From the NCBI RefSeq assembly GCF_001956215.1, contig NZ_MRTQ01000001.1:310001-374000 (forward strand): a stretch of 64,000 nt of DNA, written 5' to 3'. The notes below the pieces were generated by a model. It was given only the letters and a program-made list of their open reading frames with translations, searched no databases and was not told the origin of the DNA. This document shows, piece by piece, positions 51,955 through 60,707 of the stretch. The first letter of the stretch is position 1; each line of letters starts with the position of its first letter. Both the position numbers and the translations under genes were made by a program. Source of the stretch: Paenibacillus sp. FSL R5-0490. Its GTDB lineage: Bacteria; Bacillota; Bacilli; Bacillales; Cytobacillaceae.

Positions 51955-52110
51955 CTTATCAAGAGAGACGGAGGGGCTGGCCCGAAGATGTCTCGGCAGC
52001 GGGCTCTGCAGAGCGCTGTGCCAAATCCAGCAAGCACAGATGCTTGGCAGATAAGAAGAGAACGATTGATAGATCAAGATCTCTTCTTGCTTGAAGGGGT
52101 CTTTTTATTT
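51955..52110 (+). ncRNA. SAM-I (S-box) riboswitch with terminator
   Basis: P1 CTTATC (51955-51960) pairs with GATAAG (52050-52055). Conserved S-box blocks AGAGAGACGGAGGGGCTGGC and TGCCAAATCCAGCAA are present. Expression platform: terminator GATCTCTTC/GAAGGGGTC (52078-52101) with TTTTTATTTT, and antiterminator AAGAAGAG (52053-52060) against CTCTTCTT (52081-52088). SAM binding would therefore end transcription before the NhaC-like gene. Confidence 0.95.
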
Positions 52111-52143
52111 TGCTTGGAAAATCCATTTATAAAGGAGAATTCA

Positions 52144-53427
52144 ATGAAAAACAGGGGCAATCCATGGGCTTTATTGCCACTAGCCGCTTTCCTGCTTATT
52201 TTTATTGGCAGCGGCATAGCAACGGGTGATTTTAACAGCATACCAATTATTGTCATTGTATCCGCAGCAGCCGGAATTGCGCTGGCAATGAACAGAAAAA
52301 AGCCATTCATGGAAAAAGTAGAGATATTCACAAAAGGGGCCGGACATCCTGATATTATATTAATGGCCATCATTTTTATCCTGGCAGGGGCTTTTTCTGG
52401 TACGGCTAAAGGAATGGGGGCGGTTGATTCGACTGTGAACCTTGCACTCTCTTTTATCCCGCCGAATCTGCTAATGGTCGGAATTTTTATCATTGCATGC
52501 TTTATTTCATTATCGATGGGAACATCCATGGGGACAGTTGTCGCTCTTGCTCCAATTGGTGTAGCCATTTCAGCAGAGACAGATATTTCAGTAGCATTAG
52601 CCATGGCAGCAATAATTGGCGGTGCAATGTTTGGCGATAATCTTTCTGTCATTTCTGATACAACGATTGCAGCGGTCAGGACTCAGGGAACGAGAATGAC
52701 CGACAAATTCCGTGTGAATTTTTTAATCGTACTGCCTGCTGCCGTTCTTACTGCTGTGACTCTTGCGATTTTAACAGCAGGTCAGGAAAGCGTCGTGACT
52801 AGCGGAGATTTCAGCTTCTTAAAAGTAGTCCCTTATCTTGGCGTATTGGCTGCAGCTTTGTTTGGCATGAATGTTATTCTTGTGCTAAGCGGGGGAATCC
52901 TTCTTTCAGGCCTGATTGGAATTGCTGACGGCAGCTATACGTTTGTTTCATTCCTGCAGATGATTGCTGAGGGAATGGCCGGTATGCAGACCCTTGCGAT
53001 TATTGCCATCCTCATTGGCGGATTGGTGGAGATCATCCGGGTTAATGGAGGAATAGATTACTTGCTTCACATGGCTACCAGCAAAATAAAATCCCGCAGG
53101 GGAGCTGAATTTGGTATTGCGTCACTTGTCTCTCTGACAAATCTATCTACAGCCAATAATACTATTGCCATTATTATTGCAGGGCCGCTTGCTAAAAAAA
53201 TTGCAGATCAATATGAGATTGACCCGCGTAAATCAGCAAGTATACTTGATATATTTGCCTGCTTTGTACAAGGGACTATCCCATATGGAGCACAGATGCT
53301 AGCTGCTTCGGGGCTCGCTGCCATTTCGCCGGTGAGCATCATGGCATATTCCATTTATCCAATATTAATTGGCATTTGCGGTATTATTGCCATTCTGATC
53401 AACTTTCCTAAGTTAAAAAAGCAATAA
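52144..53427 (+). CDS. NhaC-family transporter under SAM control, probable methionine transporter
   Basis: 427 residues from ATG 52144 (AAAGGAGA six bases upstream); a longer frame runs back through the riboswitch and is not real. About eleven membrane helices; SLSMGTSMGTVVALAPIGVA, GAMFGDNLSVISDTTIAAVR and NLSTANNTIAIIIAGPLAKK are NhaC-type motifs. Known: NhaC-fold proteins of Bacillaceae preceded by S-boxes are assigned to methionine uptake, not Na+/H+ exchange. The riboswitch here makes this the best reading. Terminator follows. Confidence 0.9.
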   Translation: MKNRGNPWALLPLAAFLLIFIGSGIATGDFNSIPIIVIVSAAAGIALAMNRKKPFMEKVEIFTKGAGHPDIILMAIIFILAGAFSGTAKGMGAVDSTVNLALSFIPPNLLMVGIFIIACFISLSMGTSMGTVVALAPIGVAISAETDISVALAMAAIIGGAMFGDNLSVISDTTIAAVRTQGTRMTDKFRVNFLIVLPAAVLTAVTLAILTAGQESVVTSGDFSFLKVVPYLGVLAAALFGMNVILVLSGGILLSGLIGIADGSYTFVSFLQMIAEGMAGMQTLAIIAILIGGLVEIIRVNGGIDYLLHMATSKIKSRRGAEFGIASLVSLTNLSTANNTIAIIIAGPLAKKIADQYEIDPRKSASILDIFACFVQGTIPYGAQMLAASGLAAISPVSIMAYSIYPILIGICGIIAILINFPKLKKQ

Positions 53428-53431
53428 ATGA

Positions 53432-53456
53432 GAGAGCCTGCTGGGCTCTTTTTTCT
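53432..53456 (+). terminator. Rho-independent terminator
   Basis: AGAGCC/GGCTCT stem with TTTTTT. Confidence 0.8.
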
Positions 53457-53603
53457 TTGAACAATGCTGTGTTTTAAAAATAATTGATGATATAATTAGA
53501 ACGAATGTTCTGTAAAATATTGCTGAGCCTCTGCCGTTTTTTGATTTGGTATAATGGTAATATTGCAGAAAGAATCTGTGGCAAGGAAAAGAGGGTGTAA
53601 GAT

Positions 53604-54749
53604 ATGAAATTTATCCATACAGCTGATTGGCATTTGGGCAAGCTGGTCCATGGTGTATATATGACCGAAGATCAGCGCCATTTTTTGAATCAATTTATTG
53701 ATGTGGTAGAAGAAGAAAAGCCGGATGCAGTCGTCATTGCAGGAGACTTATATGACCGGTCCGTACCTCCTACTGATGCTGTAGAATTGCTGAATGAAAT
53801 TCTTTTTAAAATAAATGTAGAGCTTAATACACCTGTGGTTGCCATCGGAGGAAACCATGATAGTGCAGAAAGGCTGTCATTTGGAAGCTCCTGGTACAAA
53901 CAAAGCAAGTTCTACTTGTCTGGAAAACTGGCAAATGATTTTAAGCCCATACATATTAATGGTGTGAACTTTTATCTGGTTCCGTATGCTGAACCAGGAA
54001 TGGTCAGGCATTTGCTTGATGATGACCGTGTACACTCACATGATGATGCAATGAAGGCAATTGTGAGCAGAATTGAAAAGCACCTGAATCCAAATGAGCC
54101 GAACGTTCTTGTCGGACATGCTTTTGTCCTGGGCGGTTCTACCAGTGATTCGGAGAGGACCCTTTCAGTCGGCGGGTCAGGCTGTGTCCATTCAAGCTGC
54201 TTTGATCCATTCTCTTATACAGCACTCGGGCATTTGCATAGTCCTGATGCCATAAAGCATGACAAGATTCGATATTCTGGCTCCCTATTAAAATATTCTT
54301 TTTCAGAGGCCAAACAGGAAAAATCGATCTCTATTATAGAAATGAAGGAAAATGGCGAATTTGATTTACGAACCCGTTCACTGAAGCCCAAAAAAGACTT
54401 GAGAGAAATCGAAGGGCATTTAGATCAATTGATGGATCCAGCCTTCTATGAAAAACAGAATCTTGATGACTATCTGAAAATCACCCTTTTTGATGAAGGC
54501 GCATTGCTTGATCCAATTAATAAGCTGAGACAGGTCTACCCCAATGTTCTTCACCTGGAAAGAAGAATAGCCGTTACAGATATGAAGAAAAAAAGCTCCT
54601 TCCTATCGATGAAGGAAGAGAAAAAGTCGGAGCTTGATCTGTTTAAACAATTCTATGAACAAATGACCACTTCTGAGTTTACAGAAGATAAACAGCAGGT
54701 AATGACTGATGTGATCGAAAAAGTGCTTAGGGAGGAGGCTCTGAAATGA
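53604..54749 (+). CDS. sbcD: Exonuclease subunit SbcD
   Basis: 381 residues, Mre11-type metallophosphoesterase: HTADWHLGK, AGDLYDRSVPP, GGNHDSAERL, VGHAFVLGG and LGHLHSP supply the metal ligands. The C-terminal capping domain (about 270-381) is intact. Forms the SbcCD nuclease that cuts DNA hairpins and blocked ends. The ATG overlaps the next gene by four bases (ATGA), so the pair is translationally coupled. Confidence 0.97.
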   Translation: MKFIHTADWHLGKLVHGVYMTEDQRHFLNQFIDVVEEEKPDAVVIAGDLYDRSVPPTDAVELLNEILFKINVELNTPVVAIGGNHDSAERLSFGSSWYKQSKFYLSGKLANDFKPIHINGVNFYLVPYAEPGMVRHLLDDDRVHSHDDAMKAIVSRIEKHLNPNEPNVLVGHAFVLGGSTSDSERTLSVGGSGCVHSSCFDPFSYTALGHLHSPDAIKHDKIRYSGSLLKYSFSEAKQEKSISIIEMKENGEFDLRTRSLKPKKDLREIEGHLDQLMDPAFYEKQNLDDYLKITLFDEGALLDPINKLRQVYPNVLHLERRIAVTDMKKKSSFLSMKEEKKSELDLFKQFYEQMTTSEFTEDKQQVMTDVIEKVLREEALK

Positions 54750-57700
54750 AGCCATTAAAATTAACGATGCAGGCGTTCGGCCCCTATGCAGACAGTGAAA
54801 ACATCGATTTTACCGAACTTGGAAATCGAACCATGTTTGTCATCTCCGGAAAGACGGGTTCAGGCAAAACCACAATTTTTGACGGCATCAGCTATGCCAT
54901 TTATGGAAAGGCAAGCGGAGAGGATCGGAATGGCCCCGAACTTCGGAGCCAGTTTGCCAAAAATAATACACTAACCGAGGTTTCTCTCGAATTCATTTTA
55001 AGAAATAAAAGGTATCATATTATAAGATCTCCTCAGCAGGAAAAGAAAAAAGAGCGGGGCGATGGGACAACAACAGTGAGTGCAAAAGCAGAACTGTATA
55101 TATATGATGAAAATGGAGAGCAAAAGCTCCTGGCTTCAAATGTCAGGGATGTTGATGAAAAGATAAAAGAAATTATGATCATTGACAGCAATCAGTTCAG
55201 GCAAATTCTGATGATTCCCCAGGGAGAGTTCCGAAAGCTCCTGACTTCTGAAAGTAAGGATAAGGAAATCATTCTGCAGCGGTTATTTCATACTCAAATA
55301 TACAAGCGCATCGAAGAAAAACTTAAAGAAGATGCAACTGAATTAAAAAGAACGGTAGAAGAACAAATTAAATTGAGAGATCAGTATTTTAATCATGTGC
55401 AGGCTGTTTACAGCGGGGAGCTGAAATCATACCTCGAAGCAGGAAGTGTCAATGACACACTGCTCATGCCGCTTCTTACAGAGGAAATTAAGGAGATGGC
55501 AGAAGGTCTTGCCGAGCTGACAGAAGCTGGCAGGAAAAAGAAGGAAAAGAGAGATCATCTTCAGCAAAAGCTCTATGAAGCTGAAATGGTGCTTAAACAG
55601 CTGAAGACGAAAGAAGAGCTTAAGCAACGGAAAGAAGAGCTTGAAGAACTGAAAGACCAATATACTGTCAATGAGAATGCCATTGCTCTCGCCCAGAAAG
55701 CAGCCCTGCTTAGTCAGCAGGAGCAGCTCTGTCATGAACTGAAGAAGGATCTGGATGCGGCACATGCCGATATTGAGGAACTTCAGAAAAAAATAGGCAC
55801 TCTTGAATCTCTGCTAAAAGAAAAGCTGGAAAAATGGGAGTCTGAAAAGAACCGGGAGGAAGAAAGAAAACAAGCTGCCGAACAGGTTAATCACCTGCAA
55901 AGTATGAAAGAAGATATTCTCTCGTATGCAAAAGTGGAAAAGCTTGTCCGTTCTCTTGAAAAAAATCTTGAAAACCTCAGGCTTCAAAAAAAACAGAAAG
56001 ATGAAGCCCTCCTAAACGCTGATCTGCAAATAAAAACACTTGCTGCAGAAAAACAGGACATTGAAAAGAGCAGGCTCACACAGTTTGAGAATGAACGAAA
56101 CCTGGAGAAACTATCAGACGAAATAGAACGGCTTCATAGATATGAAGAGCTTCATAAAGAGCATCTCTCATCACAGAATGCTTTCAGCAAGAAAAAAAGT
56201 TATTTCGAGCAGACTTCGTCCAGGCTCACTGACGCCAAAATGCTTGTAGATGAACTGGAGGGCAAATGGCTTCATGGACAGGCATCAATCTTGGCTGAAA
56301 GGCTTCAAAACGGAGAGGCATGTCCAGTCTGCGGCTCAGACCACCATCCAAACCCAGCTGTCTCTCCTCAAGATATTCCTGATGAAAAAGATCTGAAGGA
56401 AGCAAAAAAACAGGCTGCTGAAATGGAAGCAGAGAAAGCGAAAGCACAGTCTGCATTTTATGAAGCTCGGTCACAACTGAATTCCAGTGAAAGTGGATTA
56501 GCGGAATTAACAGCCCAAATACAGAAGCACCGTCCTGATTTTAAACCTGAAAGTCTGCTTGTGCTGAAAAATACACTTGCCGATCAAAAAAAGGATTTGC
56601 TGACACTTGATGCAGAGCTGAAGAAGAAATCTTTAAGACTGGAAAACTGTACTGCAGAGTTAGAAAATTCACAGGAGATGAAAGAATCTCTGGCTGCAGA
56701 AATTGACCTTCTGCAAAGCCAAATAAATGACGCTGCTGTTATGCATGCGGAAAAGAGAAGCAACTTAGCGAGGATGACGGACACAATTCCTGAAAACCTG
56801 CGGTCTGTTCAAGCTTACGAATCAAGTTTTAAAAGAGCGGCTGAAAAACTTGAAATTATGCAAAGGCAGCTGGAAACTGCCCAGCAGATTTATCAAGATG
56901 CAAAGTCGGTTCATATGGCAGAGCAGGCAAAGCTCGAGACACTTCAAAAGCAGGCTGTTAAAATCGAGCAAAAGCTTGCAGCAGAAAGGCGGAATTTTGT
57001 ACAGCGGATGAAGGACCAGGGTTTTGAAGTCTACGGAGAATACCGGGATGCCAAAAAATCAGAAGAACAAATCAGTCAGCTTGAAGGTGAACTTCGGGAA
57101 TATCGGGAAGAAGTCCGTTCTATTAATGACAGATACGCTGAACTGGCGGGACTCTTAGAAGGGATTGAAAAACCTGACCTGGAAAGCTTGCAGCTATTAT
57201 TGCAGGAAACGGATGATCAATTGAAACAGCTGCAGGAACAATATACAAATCTGTTTATGAAGAAAAAGCAAAATGAAGAGACATTGCAAAAAGTCAAAGA
57301 AATAAATGAAAATATGAAGACCCTTGAGGAAAGGTATAAAGTAATCGGACACTTATATGAAATTTCCAAAGGGCAGAACACTTACCGTATTACTTTTGAA
57401 CGTTTTGTCCTGGCGGCATTTTTAGATGATATACTGAGGGAAGCCAACGGACGCTTATCGAAGATGACCAGCGGGAGATATATGCTGCTTCGAAAAACAG
57501 ACCGCTCAAAGGGCAACGCACAAAGCGGCCTGGAATTGCTTGTGTTTGATCAATACACTGGGCAGGAAAGGCATGTTAAAACTTTATCCGGCGGGGAAAG
57601 CTTTAAAGCCGCGCTTGCACTTGCTCTTGGTCTGGCAGATGTGGTGCAGCAATACGCAGGAGGCGTGTCTCTTGAGACGATGTTCATTGATGAAGGATTT

Positions 57701-57880
57701 GGGACACTCGATCCCGAATCATTGGATCAGGCAATAGAAGCTTTGATCGAAATTCAGAGCAGCGGAAGGCTTGTAGGCATCATCTCTCATGTTCCTGAGC
57801 TGAAGGAAAGGATAGATGTGCGTCTGGAAGTTACTGCAAGCCAGTCAGGAAGCCGTACACAGTTTCAATTTTTAAATTAG
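54746..57880 (+). CDS. sbcC: Exonuclease subunit SbcC
   Basis: 1044 residues, Rad50-type SMC-like ATPase. Walker A GKTGSGKTTIFDGISYAIYG near residue 35, long coiled coils (about 190-500 and 545-880) and a zinc-hook CPVC at C526/C529, then signature LSGGESFKAALALALGLADV and Walker B MFIDEGFGTLDPESL at the C-terminus. Known partner of SbcD. A strong terminator follows. ATGA overlap as start. Confidence 0.97.
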   Translation: MKPLKLTMQAFGPYADSENIDFTELGNRTMFVISGKTGSGKTTIFDGISYAIYGKASGEDRNGPELRSQFAKNNTLTEVSLEFILRNKRYHIIRSPQQEKKKERGDGTTTVSAKAELYIYDENGEQKLLASNVRDVDEKIKEIMIIDSNQFRQILMIPQGEFRKLLTSESKDKEIILQRLFHTQIYKRIEEKLKEDATELKRTVEEQIKLRDQYFNHVQAVYSGELKSYLEAGSVNDTLLMPLLTEEIKEMAEGLAELTEAGRKKKEKRDHLQQKLYEAEMVLKQLKTKEELKQRKEELEELKDQYTVNENAIALAQKAALLSQQEQLCHELKKDLDAAHADIEELQKKIGTLESLLKEKLEKWESEKNREEERKQAAEQVNHLQSMKEDILSYAKVEKLVRSLEKNLENLRLQKKQKDEALLNADLQIKTLAAEKQDIEKSRLTQFENERNLEKLSDEIERLHRYEELHKEHLSSQNAFSKKKSYFEQTSSRLTDAKMLVDELEGKWLHGQASILAERLQNGEACPVCGSDHHPNPAVSPQDIPDEKDLKEAKKQAAEMEAEKAKAQSAFYEARSQLNSSESGLAELTAQIQKHRPDFKPESLLVLKNTLADQKKDLLTLDAELKKKSLRLENCTAELENSQEMKESLAAEIDLLQSQINDAAVMHAEKRSNLARMTDTIPENLRSVQAYESSFKRAAEKLEIMQRQLETAQQIYQDAKSVHMAEQAKLETLQKQAVKIEQKLAAERRNFVQRMKDQGFEVYGEYRDAKKSEEQISQLEGELREYREEVRSINDRYAELAGLLEGIEKPDLESLQLLLQETDDQLKQLQEQYTNLFMKKKQNEETLQKVKEINENMKTLEERYKVIGHLYEISKGQNTYRITFERFVLAAFLDDILREANGRLSKMTSGRYMLLRKTDRSKGNAQSGLELLVFDQYTGQERHVKTLSGGESFKAALALALGLADVVQQYAGGVSLETMFIDEGFGTLDPESLDQAIEALIEIQSSGRLVGIISHVPELKERIDVRLEVTASQSGSRTQFQFLN

Positions 57881-57890
57881 GATTCAGAAG

Positions 57891-57920
57891 AAAAAGGATA
57901 GACCTCCTATCCTTTTTCCC
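57891..57920 (+). terminator. Rho-independent terminator
   Basis: AAAAAGGATA/TATCCTTTTT perfect stem. Confidence 0.85.
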
Positions 57921-57945
57921 ATACTATTAAAGTTGGTGATGACTG

Positions 57946-58623
57946 TTGAGGAAGAAAGTGGTTTTATCATGGAGCGGCGGCAAAGACAGCTGTCTGGCTC
58001 TGGATGTGCTGGTAAAACAGGGGTACGAGGTTGCATGTCTTCTGACAACGGTTCCGCAGGAAATTGGCAGAACCTTTGGGCATGGGGAAAAAAAGGAATT
58101 AATCCAGCTTCAGGCTAAAAGTTTATCCATACCTGCAGAGTTTATTTATTGTACCTTTGAAGATTACTCTGAACGTTTTGTGAGTGATTTAAGAAAAATA
58201 AAAGATACATATGGGATTACAGGCATTGCATATGGGGATCTTTACTTGGATGGACACCGTGAATGGGGAGAAAAAACAGCGGCTGAAGCAGGATTGGATG
58301 CGGTATATCCTCTATGGATGGAGGAGAAAGATAGTCTTAAGGTTTTAAGTGCCTTTGTGGTTTCAGGCTATAAAGCCAAAGTCATACGTGTCAGGGAAGA
58401 TGTGTTGGACGACTCGTGGCTCGGCAAAGAACTTGATCATGAATTTGTAAGCAGAATCGAAGCTGAACCTGTTTGTCCAATGGGTGAATCAGGTGAATAT
58501 CATACATTTGTGTATGACGGTCCTCTATTTTCTAAGAGGATTCAGCTGGACTCTCCTGAAGTGATTCAGCTTGAGACAACAAAGAAATTGGAATTTGGCG
58601 AGTTTAGGCTCGCTGAAAATTAA
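57946..58623 (+). CDS. Diphthine-ammonia ligase-like PP-loop ATPase
   Basis: 225 residues. PP-loop VLSWSGGKDSCLALDVLVKQ, then GIAYGDLYLDGHREWGEK, YPLWMEEKDSL and CPMGESGEYHTFVYDGPLF; the last is the signature of the Dph6/MJ0570 family. Known: Dph6 amidates diphthine in eukaryotes and archaea, but bacteria have no diphthamide, so the bacterial homologues have another, unknown substrate. TTG start with GGTGA; nearby ATGs are out of frame. Followed 37 bases later by the SET gene. Confidence 0.88.
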   Translation: MRKKVVLSWSGGKDSCLALDVLVKQGYEVACLLTTVPQEIGRTFGHGEKKELIQLQAKSLSIPAEFIYCTFEDYSERFVSDLRKIKDTYGITGIAYGDLYLDGHREWGEKTAAEAGLDAVYPLWMEEKDSLKVLSAFVVSGYKAKVIRVREDVLDDSWLGKELDHEFVSRIEAEPVCPMGESGEYHTFVYDGPLFSKRIQLDSPEVIQLETTKKLEFGEFRLAEN

Positions 58624-58660
58624 TAATAAACGTCAATGACGGGAATGTGCAGGTAACGAA

Positions 58661-59035
58661 ATGATTGAAATTAAAACATCAGCAGTAAGCGATGGCGAAC
58701 ATAATAGAGGAGTCTTTGCTACTCGAGATATTAAGAAGGGTGAACTGATTCATGAGGCTCCGGTGCTTCCGTATCCAAATAATGAACATCAGCATATTGA
58801 AAAAACAGCTCTGGCAGACTATGCATTTGAATACGGGAAAAATCACAGTGCCCTTTTATTAGGCTATGGAATGCTTTTCAACCATTCCTACCAGCCAAAT
58901 GCAGTATATGATATTAACTTTGACAACCATACATTTGATTTTTTCGCCTATAAAGATATTAAAGCAGGTGAAGAAGTTTTGATTAACTATAATGGGGAAG
59001 CAGAAAATGATGACCCCCTATGGTTTAATAAATAA
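58661..59035 (+). CDS. SET-domain protein
   Basis: 124 residues, minimal SET domain: GEHNRGVFATRDIKKGEL, MLFNHSYQPNAVYDIN (NHS motif), and AGEEVLINYNGE (catalytic-Tyr region). Known: SET proteins are lysine methyltransferases in eukaryotes; short bacterial members are rarely characterised. Cytoplasmic, no other domain. It follows the PP-loop gene and precedes a membrane protein gene on the same strand. Start ATG; the ribosome site (GCAGGTAACG) is weak. Confidence 0.85.
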   Translation: MIEIKTSAVSDGEHNRGVFATRDIKKGELIHEAPVLPYPNNEHQHIEKTALADYAFEYGKNHSALLLGYGMLFNHSYQPNAVYDINFDNHTFDFFAYKDIKAGEEVLINYNGEAENDDPLWFNK

Positions 59036-59100
59036 AATAAATGGAGACTGAATCCTCCTTGCACGGAGAGCAGTCTTCCCCACAGAAGGGAGAGGGTAGT

Positions 59101-59832
59101 TTGTCAGGAGTATTTTCTCATGATTATAATGCTTTCCCTTTTTTGGTTTTTTCCGCATCTCATATTGCCATGATTGTGTTATTTGCAGCAGCAGCCGCAC
59201 TTTTATTTATTTTCAGAAAAGGACTTTTCCGGCTTGATCAGAAATTCAGGCTGTATATGTTTATGCTTCTTTTTACTTTGGAACTGCTTTACCATCTTTG
59301 GCTTTATCTTGGCGGCTATTGGGAAATCTCTTTTACTCTGCCGCTGCAGCTCTGCTCCATAAGCTTAGTTCTTTGCTTGATATTATTAGCAACGAAATCC
59401 AGTGCCGTCTTCCAGTTAGTCTATTATTTAGGAGTTACTGGCGCTTTAATGGCTATCCTGACTCCAGAATTGTTTTTAGGCTTTCCCCATTTTCGTTATT
59501 TCCAATTTTTTATTACTCATAATCTGATCATTTGGACAAGTCTTTATTTTGTGTTCGTGCATCAATACAGGCCAACAGGAAAAGGCATGCTTCATTCCTT
59601 TATCTTTTTGAATATCTGCGCTGGTGCGGCATTTTTCGCTAACAAACTGACAGGAGGAAACTATATGTTCCTGTCCCGTAAGCCGGAAAATGCTTCATTA
59701 TTAGATTACTTCGGTCCTTATCCTTACTATATACTGACACTGGAGATAGCGTCAGTATTCCTGTTTTTATTGTTATTGCTTCCATTTAAAATGATTGGCA
59801 AAAATAAAGCTGGAAAGGCGGAATCTGCATGA
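59101..59832 (+). CDS. TIGR02206/YwaF-family membrane protein
   Basis: 243 residues from TTG 59101, supported by AAGGGAGAGG; the upstream ATG 59041 has no ribosome site. Seven membrane segments, with LLYHLWLYLGGYWEISFTLP then LQLCSISLVLCLILL, and FFITHNLIIWTSLYFVFVHQ as YwaF hallmarks (cf. GGYWEISFTLPLQLCS). Function unknown in the family. The stop overlaps the next start by four bases. Confidence 0.85.
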   Translation: MSGVFSHDYNAFPFLVFSASHIAMIVLFAAAAALLFIFRKGLFRLDQKFRLYMFMLLFTLELLYHLWLYLGGYWEISFTLPLQLCSISLVLCLILLATKSSAVFQLVYYLGVTGALMAILTPELFLGFPHFRYFQFFITHNLIIWTSLYFVFVHQYRPTGKGMLHSFIFLNICAGAAFFANKLTGGNYMFLSRKPENASLLDYFGPYPYYILTLEIASVFLFLLLLLPFKMIGKNKAGKAESA

Positions 59833-60632
59833 AACCTGCAAAAATAGGAATGGATGCCGGAGGTTCTTTGCTGAAGATGGCATTTGAAGAACAAGGACAA
59901 ATCCATTATAAGAGCTATCGGATTGATGAGCTGGATAATTCAATGAATTGGCTTAAAATGACTGCAGCTGATGCCGAAGTTGCCTTGACAGGCGGGAAGG
60001 CTGAATACCTTAAAAAAGAATTTTTTCAAAATGCCCTGATCTTTCCTGAATTTGAGTCTTCCGGTATAGGTGCATCCTATTTGATCAAGCAAGATGGATT
60101 ATCATATGAGAATTTCATCTTAAGTATTATAGGCACAGGGACATCGATTTGCCTGAACAGCGGCGGTGAAATCTCAAGGGTTTCCGGAACCGGCATCGGC
60201 GGGGGCACATTGATGGGACTGGGTTGTTTACTGACTGGTGAAAAGGATTTCACCAGGCTCGTTTCGCTGGCTGGCAGCGGGAAAGCAGAGAATGCAGATA
60301 TAATAGTCAAGGATATTTATTCACCATTCGATTCGCCGATAGATGGAAGCCTGACTGCCAGTAATTTTGGGAAGATTAAGGATGTTGAGATAAGTAAGGA
60401 TGACAAAGCCGCCAGCTTAACTAACATGATTGCGGAAACGATTGTACTCCTAAGCGCTCAGGCAGCAGTTCGGAACCAAATCGACGATATAATATATATA
60501 GGAAGCACGCTTCGGCATAATGCCCCATTAAAGCACCTTTTAGAGAAGTATACCGCTATGGCTGGCAAAAAACCTGTTTTTATTCAAAACGGCGCATACT
60601 GTGGAGCACTGGGTGCGCTGCTGTCATTATAA
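59829..60632 (+). CDS. coaW: Type II pantothenate kinase
   Basis: 267 residues. ASKHA-type ATPase motifs: KIGMDAGGSLLKMAFEE, ALTGGKAEYLK, GIGASYLIKQ, SIIGTGTSICLN and GTGIGGGTLMGLGCLLTG. Known: CoaW (PanK II) starts CoA synthesis, is common in Staphylococcus and in some bacilli, and is insensitive to CoA feedback. Translationally coupled to the membrane protein (ATGA). SelB follows 75 bases later without a visible terminator. Confidence 0.92.
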   Translation: MKPAKIGMDAGGSLLKMAFEEQGQIHYKSYRIDELDNSMNWLKMTAADAEVALTGGKAEYLKKEFFQNALIFPEFESSGIGASYLIKQDGLSYENFILSIIGTGTSICLNSGGEISRVSGTGIGGGTLMGLGCLLTGEKDFTRLVSLAGSGKAENADIIVKDIYSPFDSPIDGSLTASNFGKIKDVEISKDDKAASLTNMIAETIVLLSAQAAVRNQIDDIIYIGSTLRHNAPLKHLLEKYTAMAGKKPVFIQNGAYCGALGALLSL

Positions 60633-60707
60633 ATCCAGATGATTGAAAGATTCTTTTTTTCAGTATAAAGTTGAAAAAGAACGCATTAGAAGCAGGTGGC
60701 AGATTTG

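Noticed and set aside
51988-52143. N-terminal extension of the NhaC-like protein
   Set aside because: The extension would be encoded by the SAM riboswitch and its terminator; the ATG at 52144 has a good ribosome site.
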